The position numbers were made by a program, and so were the translations under genes. From JAOADN01 sp046155885 (GTDB lineage Bacteria > Pseudomonadota > Alphaproteobacteria > Rhodobacterales > Rhodobacteraceae): a stretch of DNA of 64,000 nucleotides. Below, piece after piece: positions 1 through 7,598 of this stretch. The DNA lies in contig JBJXFU010000013.1 of NCBI GenBank assembly GCA_046155885.1, forward strand, positions 1 through 64,000, given 5' to 3'. The notes beneath the pieces are model-generated. The model ran no database searches. It was not told the DNA's origin and saw nothing but the letters and a program-made list of their open reading frames with translations. The first letter of the stretch is position 1, and the number at the start of each line of letters is the position of its first letter.

Positions 1-240
1 CCTTGCGCGGAACAGCCGCGTGAGCCACCCGGGCGGCGCCCGCCTCCCGGCCCGGCCACGGGCCGGGCGTTCTTCGCTGAAGACATGCCACTGGCATGTC
101 TTCCGGGCGCTCATCACCCCCCCGGGCGGGCGCCACCGCAACGGCAGTTGCGGGAACACCGTCAGGGTTGGAGGCACCATAAAGCGCGGACCAACACCCT
201 TGCTGCGCCCCCCCGCGGTCGGGCGCCGCCCTCTGTTTCG
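1..240 (+). repeat. Dispersed intergenic repeat, copy A
   Basis: About 190 bases of this stretch match positions 54158-54345 in the same orientation. The first 42 bases differ at only about two positions. Blocks around 126-145 (gggcgggcgccaccgcaacg), 175-195 and 205-234 are also shared. The ends carry inverted sequences: GGGCGGCGCCCG at 31-42 and its complement within 215-231. Copy A has roughly 60 extra bases, about positions 43-115, that copy B lacks. No coding region is convincing here, and nothing further is recognisable from 241 to 421 before the permease gene that ends at 422. The element may extend to the left of the window. It could be a MITE-like element or a structured intergenic repeat. 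Confidence 0.75.
46..103. repeat. Two perfect hairpins inside repeat copy A
   Basis: Positions 46-53 (CCCGGCCC) pair with 60-67 over a 6-base loop. Positions 79-89 (GAAGACATGCC) pair perfectly with 93-103 over a 3-base loop. Both hairpins lie in the segment that is absent from the second repeat copy at 54.2 kb. No T run follows either stem, so they are not classical intrinsic terminators. Confidence 0.7.
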
Positions 241-421
241 GGTGCGATTGAGGGGCGGTTCGGGAAGAAGGCAAACCGGCGGCACCGTTGCCGCGTCCTC
301 CCCCCGATCCGCGCCGGTCGAAGGGAAAGCGATGGAGGCGGCGTCCGAACCGCCCGGGGTAGCGATACGCGCGCCCCCCGGGACTTGGCGGCCGTCATGG
401 GGGGTCGGGCTGAAGCCCGAC

Positions 422-1597
422 CTACCGGTAGGGGTCCGCCGCGTCCCTGAGGCCGTCGCCCATGAAGTTGAAGGCGAGGATCACGAAGAAGACCGGGATC
501 GTCGGGATCAGCAGCCAGGGGTAGAAGGCGATGACGCTGACGTCGCGGGCTTCGGTCAGGAGGATGCCCCAGCTGGTCACCGGGGGCCTGAGCCCGAGGC
601 CGAGGAAGCTGAGCGCCGTTTCGCCGAGGATCATGCCGGGGATGGCGATGGTGGCCGAGGCGATCAGGTGCGACATGAAGCCCGGGATCAGGTGGCGGCC
701 GATGATCCGGGCGGGCCTGGCGCCCATCAGCTGCGCAGCCAGCACGTAATCCTCTTCCCGGAGCGCGAGCAGCTTCGAGCGCACCGCCCGCGCCAGCCCG
801 GTCCAGTCGAGCAGCCCGAGGATCACGGTGATCCCGAGGTAGACGATGAGCGGGCTCCAGGTCACCGGCATGATCGCGGCCAGCGCCAGCCAGAGCGGGA
901 TCGAGGGGATCGACTGCAGGACCTCGATCACCCGCTGTGCGATCATGTCGAACCAGCCGCCGTGATAGCCGGCGAGCCCGCCGATGACGATGCCGAGGAT
1001 GAAGCTGACGGTGATCCCCAGAAGCCCGATGGTCAGCGAGATGCGCGCCCCGTAGAGGAGCCGCGAGAGCATGTCGCGGCCGAGCCGGTCGGTGCCGAAC
1101 AGGAAGAAGTTGCCGTCCTTCGGCGGGCAGACGAAATGGATGTCGCCCTCCACCAGTCCCCAGAACTTGTAGGGATTGCCGTGGCAGAAGAACCGCAGCT
1201 TCTGCGGCGCCGAGGTGTCGGTCACGTAGTTCCGCCGCAGCGTCTCCATGTCCAACTCCATCCGGCGTTCGTAGACGAAGGGGCCGACGAAGCTGCCGTC
1301 GTGGAAGAGATGGATGCCCTGCGGGGGCGCGTGGATGAAGTCGGTGTTGCGGGTCTGCACCCCGTAAGGCGCGAGGAATTCGACGATGGCGATCATCAGG
1401 TACATCACCGCCAGGAAGACCGCCGAGATCAGCGCCAGGCGGTGGCGGCGGAACTTCCACCACATCAGGCGCAGTTGCGAGGCCTGATAGACGCGTTCCT
1501 GTTCGGTCGTCATGGCGGTGACCGAGGCGGGGTCGAAGGGCGCCTGGGACACGTAGTGCGCCAGGGGGCCGCCGGGCGGGGGAAGCCAGCCGCTCAC
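422..1597 (-). CDS. ABC transporter permease, DppC/OppC type
   Basis: Inner-membrane permease of a peptide/nickel-type (family 5) ABC importer, 391 residues. A cytoplasmic N-terminus of about 50 residues precedes the first membrane helix (residues ~55-75). A periplasmic stretch follows, then further helices and the EAA-type cytoplasmic loop (around LMGARPARIIGRHLIPG) that docks the ATPase. The start is GTG at 1597, overlapping the stop of the upstream permease by four bases (GTGA), which implies translational coupling; an internal ATG (MTTEQE) is the alternative. It is the last gene of a binding protein-DppB-DppC run. The substrate cannot be read from sequence; oligopeptides or oligosaccharides are both seen in this family. 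Confidence 0.88.
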   Translation of the reverse strand: MSGWLPPPGGPLAHYVSQAPFDPASVTAMTTEQERVYQASQLRLMWWKFRRHRLALISAVFLAVMYLMIAIVEFLAPYGVQTRNTDFIHAPPQGIHLFHDGSFVGPFVYERRMELDMETLRRNYVTDTSAPQKLRFFCHGNPYKFWGLVEGDIHFVCPPKDGNFFLFGTDRLGRDMLSRLLYGARISLTIGLLGITVSFILGIVIGGLAGYHGGWFDMIAQRVIEVLQSIPSIPLWLALAAIMPVTWSPLIVYLGITVILGLLDWTGLARAVRSKLLALREEDYVLAAQLMGARPARIIGRHLIPGFMSHLIASATIAIPGMILGETALSFLGLGLRPPVTSWGILLTEARDVSVIAFYPWLLIPTIPVFFVILAFNFMGDGLRDAADPYR

Positions 1598-2592
1598 TTC
1601 GTGCTACCCCCCTGCAGGCGGATGCGCGGATCGAGTGCGGCGAGCGCGAGGTCGGACACCAGCACGCCGATCACGGTAAGGAAGGCGAGGAACATCAGGA
1701 AGGATCCGGCCAGGTACATGTCCTGACTTTGCAGCGCCTTGATCAGCATCGGGCCGGTGGTTTCGAGCGAGAGCACCACGGCGGTGATCTCGGCCCCGGA
1801 GATGATCGCGGGAAGGATCGAGCCGATATCCGAGATGAAGAAGTTCAGCGCCATGCGGAGCGGGTACTTCATCAGCGTGCGGAAGGGGCTGAGTCCCTTG
1901 GCGCGGGCGGTCACGACGTATTGCTTCTGCAGCTCGTCGAGCAGGTTGGCGCGGAGCCGGCGGACCATCGCGGCGGTGCCGGCGGTGCCGATGATGATGA
2001 CCGGGATCACCAGGTGCTGGAGGATCGAGACGGATTTTTCCCAGGAGAGGGGTTCGTTGAGGTATTTCTCGTCCATCAGATGGCCGATGGAGACGCCGAA
2101 CCAGATGTTGGCGAAGTACATCAGGATCAGCGCGAACATGAAGTTCGGGATGGCGAGGCCCATAAGGCCGAGGAAGGTCAGTCCGTAGTCGCCCCAGCTG
2201 TACTGGTGGGTGGCCGAGTAGATGCCGATGGGGAAGGCGATCGCCCAGGTGAAGAGGATGGTGACGAAGGAGACCAGCACCGTCAGCCAGAGCCGGTCGC
2301 CCACCACATCGCTGACCGGCAGGCGGTATTCGAAGGAATAGCCGAAATCGCCCTGCAGCATGCCGCCGACCCAGCGCAGGTAGCGGATCGGCAGCGGCTG
2401 GTCGAAGCCGTAGCGTTCCTTCAGGTCCTGGATTTCGGCGCTGTCGGCGGCTTCGCCGAGCGCCTGGAGTTCAGCCACGTAGCTTTCGAAATAGTCCCCC
2501 GGCGGCAGTTCGATGATGAGGAAGACGAGCATCGAGATGAGGATCAGGGTCGGGACCATGACCGCGACGCGCCAGAGGATGTAGCGGAACAT
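1594..2592 (-). CDS. ABC transporter permease, DppB/OppB type
   Basis: First permease subunit of the importer, 332 residues. It opens with the typical MFRYILWRVAVMVPTLILIS helix of DppB proteins, has a periplasmic loop, and then about five more helices. The EAA-like loop is around residues 215-245 (VTARAKGLSPFRTLMKYPLR). The ATG at 2592 lies one base after the stop of the binding-protein gene, and its own stop overlaps the next permease start, so the three genes are almost certainly one transcript. It should pair with the DppC-type protein to form the translocation pore. Confidence 0.9.
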   Translation of the reverse strand: MFRYILWRVAVMVPTLILISMLVFLIIELPPGDYFESYVAELQALGEAADSAEIQDLKERYGFDQPLPIRYLRWVGGMLQGDFGYSFEYRLPVSDVVGDRLWLTVLVSFVTILFTWAIAFPIGIYSATHQYSWGDYGLTFLGLMGLAIPNFMFALILMYFANIWFGVSIGHLMDEKYLNEPLSWEKSVSILQHLVIPVIIIGTAGTAAMVRRLRANLLDELQKQYVVTARAKGLSPFRTLMKYPLRMALNFFISDIGSILPAIISGAEITAVVLSLETTGPMLIKALQSQDMYLAGSFLMFLAFLTVIGVLVSDLALAALDPRIRLQGGSTK

Positions 2593-2593
2593 G

Positions 2594-4471
2594 TCAGGTC
2601 GCCTCGTCGAGCCAGAAGGTGTCGGGCAGGTAGACGCCGAGATAGCTGGTCGGGTCGAAGCCGTAGAGGCCGTCGGCGGGCAAGTTGCGGAGCCGCCGGG
2701 TGTGCACGATCGGCTGCAGTGTCGAATTGATGATGCCGATCGAGAATACCTGGTCGGCGTGCAGTTTCAGCATCTTGTGCCAGACTGCCTCGCGTTCGGC
2801 GGTGGTTTCGGTGCGCGTCCAGGCGAGGTAGAGGTCGAGCAGTTCCTGCCCTTCCGGCATGTCGGGCGGGGCGCCTTCCTCGCCGCGCGAATAGTAGTGG
2901 ACGCCCCATTGCGGCCAGGCGAGCTGGTCGTCGAGCGTGGGGGCGAGCGCGGCGGGCGACATGTCGGCCGTCGGCACGCCGTTGTCGAGGCCCTGCCAGA
3001 TCGACATCACCACGTCGCCGGACTTGGCGCGGCTGCGGAAGAGGTCGCGCTGCGAGACGCGGGTGAAGAGCGCCACGCCGGCTTCGCGCCAGTGGTCGCG
3101 GATCAGTTCCAGCACATCGGTCTCGAGCGTGCTTTCGCCGGCGGATTCGACGACGATCTGGAAGGGTTCGCCGTTCGGCAAAAGCCGGATGCCGTCGAAG
3201 CGGCGGTCGGCGAGCCCGGCCTCGTCAAGAAGGGCGTTCGCGGCGGCGAGATCGCGGATGGCCCAGGCCGAGGCGTATTCGGGCTGGTAGAGGGGGCTTT
3301 CGGGCAGGACGGTATCGGCGCTTTCGGTGGCCAGGCCAAAGAACGAGACCATGTTGACCTCGTGCCGGTCGAGCGCGAGGGAGAGCGCGCGGCGGACGCG
3401 CACGTCGCGCATCAGGCCCTGCCAGACCGGATCGGCGCAGTTCAGGTTGGGATAGAGCGCGATCCGGGCGCCCTGCGTGCGCTTCCACGTCACCAGCCTG
3501 ACCGGGTGGCTTTTCTCGGCGGCCTTCAGGTAGGGGTAGTCGACGAAGTCGAGCCCGGTCATCTGCAGGTCGCTTTCGCCGGCGCCGGTCTTGGCCGAGA
3601 TGATCCCCGAGGAACTGACGTTCAGGATCACCTTGTCGATGTAGGGAAGCTGGACGCCGTTTTCGTCGGCCCGGTGGAAATAGGGGTTGCGCACGAAGGT
3701 GAACTGCTCGGCCGGGGGCGCGATGGTGTTCACCCAAGGGTCGAGCATGGGCAGTTCGGGGTTTTCCGGGCGATAGCTGCGCGACATCTTGGCGTGCAGG
3801 TCCTTCCAGTCCTCGACCTCGTTGGCCTTGACGAGTTCGTCGAGTTTCGCCTCGTCCTGGTAGTCGTTGTGGAACTGCCTGAGGTAGTGCGACGGCATCG
3901 CGATGACGGTGGGCTGGGCGGCGGCGAGGCGGGGCAGGAAGTCGGGGTTGGGGTCTTCCCAGGTGTAGCGGACGGTCAGGTCGTCGATCACCTCGAAGAC
4001 GGGTTCCTTGCCGCCCGCCATCAGTTCGGACGGCGGGCCGCCCTTGCGGAGTTTCTTGTTCTTCAGGACGTCCTGCCAGCAGTAGCGGAAGTCCTCGGAG
4101 GTGAAGGGGTGGCCGTCCGACCAGCGGTGTCCGGCGCGGATGCGGAAGGTGAAGACGCGGTCTTCGATCTCTTCGAACCATTCCAGGATATCCGGGCGAA
4201 CGGTCAGGAACTCGTCATAGCCGACGAGGCGGGCGTAGCCGTTGACCGTCATCAGGCGGATGTCGCGCTGGCCGCCGATGATGGTGGTGAGTGTGCCGCC
4301 GCGCTGCCCCGGCGTCCGGCCCATGCCGGCGAGGTTGACGATGCGCGGCACCTGCGGCAGGCCTTCGGAACCGGCGGCGGGCGGCGCGAGCGTCAGTCCG
4401 GCGCGGAGCGCGCCGGGCGCGGCGCAGCCGGCCGCGGCGGAAAGGGCGAGGAAATCGCGGCGGCGGATCAA
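2594..4471 (-). CDS. ABC transporter substrate-binding protein, family 5 (Tat-type signal)
   Basis: Periplasmic solute-binding protein of the peptide/oligosaccharide class, about 625 residues. I place the start at TTG 4471 because it sits five bases after GGAGG and gives a clean export signal, IRRRDFLALSAAAGCAAPG, with a twin-arginine RRxFL motif and an AxA-like cleavage region (ALRA). A longer in-frame version from 4591 has a random-looking 40-residue extension. Family features include the SDGHPFTSEDFRYCWQDVLK region, typical of SBP_bac_5 proteins. It is larger than DppA/OppA (about 540), closer to the long variants seen in rhizobial glycoside or oligopeptide systems. First gene of the importer operon; the 289 bases upstream (4472-4760) hold no gene and probably its promoter. 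Confidence 0.88.
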   Translation of the reverse strand: MIRRRDFLALSAAAGCAAPGALRAGLTLAPPAAGSEGLPQVPRIVNLAGMGRTPGQRGGTLTTIIGGQRDIRLMTVNGYARLVGYDEFLTVRPDILEWFEEIEDRVFTFRIRAGHRWSDGHPFTSEDFRYCWQDVLKNKKLRKGGPPSELMAGGKEPVFEVIDDLTVRYTWEDPNPDFLPRLAAAQPTVIAMPSHYLRQFHNDYQDEAKLDELVKANEVEDWKDLHAKMSRSYRPENPELPMLDPWVNTIAPPAEQFTFVRNPYFHRADENGVQLPYIDKVILNVSSSGIISAKTGAGESDLQMTGLDFVDYPYLKAAEKSHPVRLVTWKRTQGARIALYPNLNCADPVWQGLMRDVRVRRALSLALDRHEVNMVSFFGLATESADTVLPESPLYQPEYASAWAIRDLAAANALLDEAGLADRRFDGIRLLPNGEPFQIVVESAGESTLETDVLELIRDHWREAGVALFTRVSQRDLFRSRAKSGDVVMSIWQGLDNGVPTADMSPAALAPTLDDQLAWPQWGVHYYSRGEEGAPPDMPEGQELLDLYLAWTRTETTAEREAVWHKMLKLHADQVFSIGIINSTLQPIVHTRRLRNLPADGLYGFDPTSYLGVYLPDTFWLDEAT

Positions 4472-4760
4472 GCCCGCCTCCGGGGCAGCCGGGATGCTCG
4501 GGCGCCGGGCCGCGCCGCGTCCGGCGCAGTATCGACAGCGGCGACCGGCGCTGCGGCCGCGGACCATTCTTCGGACATCGGTCTTTCCCACCCTCGCGGA
4601 CTCGCGGGCCCGCTCATCGCCACCGCCCTTCGCCGGGCTTCGGGTCCGGGGCGAGGCGGTCGCGGGCCAAGCCTAGCCGAGGCGCCGGAGGCTGTCTATC
4701 GAGCAAGGAGAGGACAATCCGGGCGGCCTGTGCCGCGCCGGACGCCACGGCCGGCGAAGC

Positions 4761-6104
4761 TCAGCGGATGATGGATTCGAGCAGCGCCGGCCGCTGCACC
4801 CGGCTGTCGCGGTAGAGCAGCATCACCTGTTCGGCGTCCGACCGTGCTTCGCCCAAGTCTTCGCCCGCCGGTTGCGAGGGGTCGGGGAGCAGCAGGTCGC
4901 TGGACGGCGCATAGACCGCGACCTTCTGGCGGACGCCCTTCAGGGCTTCGCGGCCGAGAAGCGTCCAGCCGCCGCTGGTGTAGGTGGTGAAGGCCTCGCT
5001 GGCGACGACCTGGGTGGGGAACTTCTTGGTCAGGCTTTCCAGCCGCTGCACCTCGTTCACCGCCGAGCCGAAGGCCGAGAAGGTCAGCCGCTGCTTCAGC
5101 CCGACATTGCCGAGCATGACGTTGCCGATGTGCAGCCCGAGGCCGAAGCGGACCGGTTCGAGCCCCGAGGCAACGCGATGCCGGTTGAGTTCGGTCACCC
5201 GGGCATTGGCGAGGCGCACCGCGCGGAGCGCCGCCTCGGCGGCGATGCGCGAGGGGTCGCGGTGGCGTTCGCAGGGGTAGACGGCGAGGAAGCCGTCGCC
5301 GACGAAGCTGAGGATTTCGCCGCCGTCGCCGTTGAAGGGCGAGGCGATCGCGTCGAAGAACTGGTTGAGCGTGTCGATATAGACCTGCCGACCGCCCCGG
5401 TCGGCGAGTGCGGTCGAATCGCGCAGGTCGCCCATGACGAGGACCGCCCGCATGGTTTCGCCGTCGCCGCGGCGGATCTGGCCGGAAAGCACCCGCCGGC
5501 CGGCGTTGCCGCCGAGGTAGGTCGTCATCATGTTGTCGGCGAGCTTCGAGAGGACCGCCATCTTGGCGGCCACGGCGAGGCTTTCCTGCACACGGAGCAG
5601 CGCCTTGATCATGCTTTCGCTGAAGCCGTTGGCGCTGTCGGTCGTCCAGGACCCCATCATGCCCTGGGCGGCTTCGTTGTCGAAGAGATGTGCGAAGGCG
5701 ATGTAGTCGGTGGCGCCCATTTCCTGCAGGTCGGAGAAGACCGGGAATTCGGGCGTGTCGCCGGAGCGGATGCGGCGGCGGAGGTGGTCGAGCCCGTGGC
5801 TGAGCAGGTGGTAGTAGGGGCTGGAGAGGAAGCGTTCCGAGGAGGAGACGTTGGCCGACGACCGCAGACCCTCGACCTTGACGCCTTCGCCGCGCTTCCA
5901 GGTGAAGCCGACCGCGCCGTAGAGCGGGTGCAGGACCGAGAAGCTGAGATGCGCCCGCATCAGCGGGATGCCCGCCGCGTGAAGGCGGTCGCAGACGCCG
6001 GTGGCGAGGCGTTCGAGGTCTTCGTTGCCGAGTGCCGCGCGCTTCAGCCAGGCGGTCACGCGTTCGACCAGGATTTCGGACAGTTCGGCTGTGTCAGCGG
6101 TCAC
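4761..6104 (-). CDS. Class III adenylate/guanylate cyclase
   Basis: Predicted nucleotide cyclase making cAMP (or cGMP), 447 residues. The C-terminal half is a class III catalytic domain: the first metal-binding aspartate lies in VMGDLRDST, the second in FVGDGFLAVYP, and the transition-state Asn/Arg pair in GSAVNEVQRLE. The N-terminal ~200 residues are a soluble domain of unknown function seen with this cyclase type; no membrane helix is evident. The GTG start at 6104 (protein MTADTAELSEILVERV) marks where family-like sequence begins; the open frame upstream looks like a shadow of the divergent gene. The residue normally selecting adenine (Asp before xVN) is Ser here, so ATP versus GTP preference is uncertain. 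Divergent from the DUF3095 gene across 216 bases. Confidence 0.85.
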   Translation of the reverse strand: MTADTAELSEILVERVTAWLKRAALGNEDLERLATGVCDRLHAAGIPLMRAHLSFSVLHPLYGAVGFTWKRGEGVKVEGLRSSANVSSSERFLSSPYYHLLSHGLDHLRRRIRSGDTPEFPVFSDLQEMGATDYIAFAHLFDNEAAQGMMGSWTTDSANGFSESMIKALLRVQESLAVAAKMAVLSKLADNMMTTYLGGNAGRRVLSGQIRRGDGETMRAVLVMGDLRDSTALADRGGRQVYIDTLNQFFDAIASPFNGDGGEILSFVGDGFLAVYPCERHRDPSRIAAEAALRAVRLANARVTELNRHRVASGLEPVRFGLGLHIGNVMLGNVGLKQRLTFSAFGSAVNEVQRLESLTKKFPTQVVASEAFTTYTSGGWTLLGREALKGVRQKVAVYAPSSDLLLPDPSQPAGEDLGEARSDAEQVMLLYRDSRVQRPALLESIIR

Positions 6105-6320
6105 GTGGCGCCTCGTTCGGTTGATTCCCGGGGCTTCGCGCCCGTTGACCCGGGGTGCCGGGCGGCTGAGAATATAGGGACGCGCGGCCGCCTGAGCCAG
6201 AGCGGGGCGACCCGCGCCGCCGCGCCGGGGCCGCGCGGCGGCGCACAACTTCTCACACAGGCGTGTGGGCGCGACGCGCCGGCTGTGCCGATGCGGCCGG
6301 GCTGTGCTATGGCTCGGCGA

Positions 6321-7484
6321 ATGGAACATGGCGACGCCCCGTCCTTTCTGGCCTCGATCCCGGTCTTCGAGCGGTTCGGCGATGTCGCCGACCCGGCGCG
6401 GTACCATCCGTTGCCCAATGGCTGGTCGCTGGCGATGGCCGACGTCGTCGGATCGACCGAGGCGATCCGGCGGGGGGCCTACAAGAGCGTCAACATGGCC
6501 GGCGCCGCGGTGATTTCGGCGGTGTCGAACGGTCTGGGAATCACCGGGCTGCCGTTCATCTTCGGCGGCGACGGTGCCTTTGTGGCGGTACCGCCGGGCG
6601 GCGAGGCGAAGGCGTCGGAAGCACTTGCGGCGATGCGGACCTGGAGCCTGGAGGAACTCGGGCTTGACATGCGGGTGGCGCTGGTGCCGGTCGCCGAGAT
6701 CAGGGCGGCGGGGCAGGACGTGCGGGTGGCGCGGTTCCGCGCGAGTTCCGAGGTGAGTTACGCGATGTTCTCGGGCGGCGGGGCGAGCTGGGCCGAGCGC
6801 GAGATGAAGCTTGGCCGCTTCGCGATAGCGGGCGCGCCGGATGGCACCCGTCCCGACCTGACGGGTCTGTCCTGCCGCTGGGCGCCGGTGGCCTCGCGGC
6901 ACGGCGAGATCGTTTCGATCATCGTCATTCCGGTGCCCGGAAGCGACCCGAAGGTGTTCACGGCGCTTGTCGGCGATCTGGCGAAGCTGTCGGCCGAGGA
7001 AGAGCGCGAGGGCAACCCGATTCCCGCCGCCGGGCCGCCTTTGGCGATCAACGTCTGGGGTGTCGGCGCCGAGGCGCGGCTGACGACCGGGACGCTGGCG
7101 CGTCTGATGAAGCGGCTGGGCGTGTGGTTCGCGCTTTGCCTGGTGGTCGTCCTGCACAAGCTGAACGGCAGCCTCGGGGGGTTCCATGCGCGGCGCTACA
7201 CGCAGGACATCGCGCTGAACGCCGATTTCCGGAAGTTCGACGACGGGTTGAAGATGACGATCGACGTGACGACGGCGCGGCGGAAGCGGATCGAGGAGCG
7301 TCTGGCCGCCGCCGAGGCCGCAGGCATCTGCCGCCATGCGGTTCTGGTGCAGGACAGCGCGCTGATGACCTGCATCGTGCCGACGCCGCTGGGGCGCGAC
7401 CACATGCACTTCGTTGATGGCGGGTCGGGCGGCTATGCGGCGGCGGCGACGCGGCTGAAGGCGTCGCTGGCCGCCGCCCCCTGA
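6321..7484 (+). CDS. DUF3095 family protein, cyclase-like N-terminus
   Basis: About 387 residues and resembling DUF3095, a bacterial family of unknown function. The N-terminal half carries DVVGSTEA followed about 55 residues later by FGGDGAFVAVP. That is the spacing and form of the two metal-binding motifs of class III nucleotide cyclases. The later Asn-Arg catalytic pair is not evident, so activity is doubtful. The C-terminal half is unlike cyclases (LGGFHARRYTQDIALNADF region). Start taken at ATG 6321; an in-frame ATG at 6309 is an alternative. The gene is divergent to a true cyclase, suggesting a shared control region and a linked role in cyclic-nucleotide signalling; that link is inference. 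Confidence 0.75.
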   Translation: MEHGDAPSFLASIPVFERFGDVADPARYHPLPNGWSLAMADVVGSTEAIRRGAYKSVNMAGAAVISAVSNGLGITGLPFIFGGDGAFVAVPPGGEAKASEALAAMRTWSLEELGLDMRVALVPVAEIRAAGQDVRVARFRASSEVSYAMFSGGGASWAEREMKLGRFAIAGAPDGTRPDLTGLSCRWAPVASRHGEIVSIIVIPVPGSDPKVFTALVGDLAKLSAEEEREGNPIPAAGPPLAINVWGVGAEARLTTGTLARLMKRLGVWFALCLVVVLHKLNGSLGGFHARRYTQDIALNADFRKFDDGLKMTIDVTTARRKRIEERLAAAEAAGICRHAVLVQDSALMTCIVPTPLGRDHMHFVDGGSGGYAAAATRLKASLAAAP

Positions 7485-7598
7485 GCCGGGCGGAGGCGGC
7501 CCGGCGAAGCCCGTGGACGAAGCGGAAGGCAGAGGCTAGGGTCGCCCGAAAGGGATGCGCGCGGCCGACAGGCGCGGGGGCGGGGAGCAGCAGGAAAG

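Noticed and set aside
20..1726. Long open frame antisense to the permease genes
   Set aside because: High-GC shadow frame: low-complexity Asp/Arg/Pro/Gly-rich product with no motif, opposite two clear permeases.
1729..4771. Plus-strand open frames across the permease and binding-protein genes
   Set aside because: Antisense shadows of family 5 importer genes that carry clear motifs.
6105..7409. In-frame N-terminal extension of the cyclase
   Set aside because: The added sequence lies antisense to the DUF3095 gene, is Arg/His-rich, and family-like protein begins only at GTG 6104.
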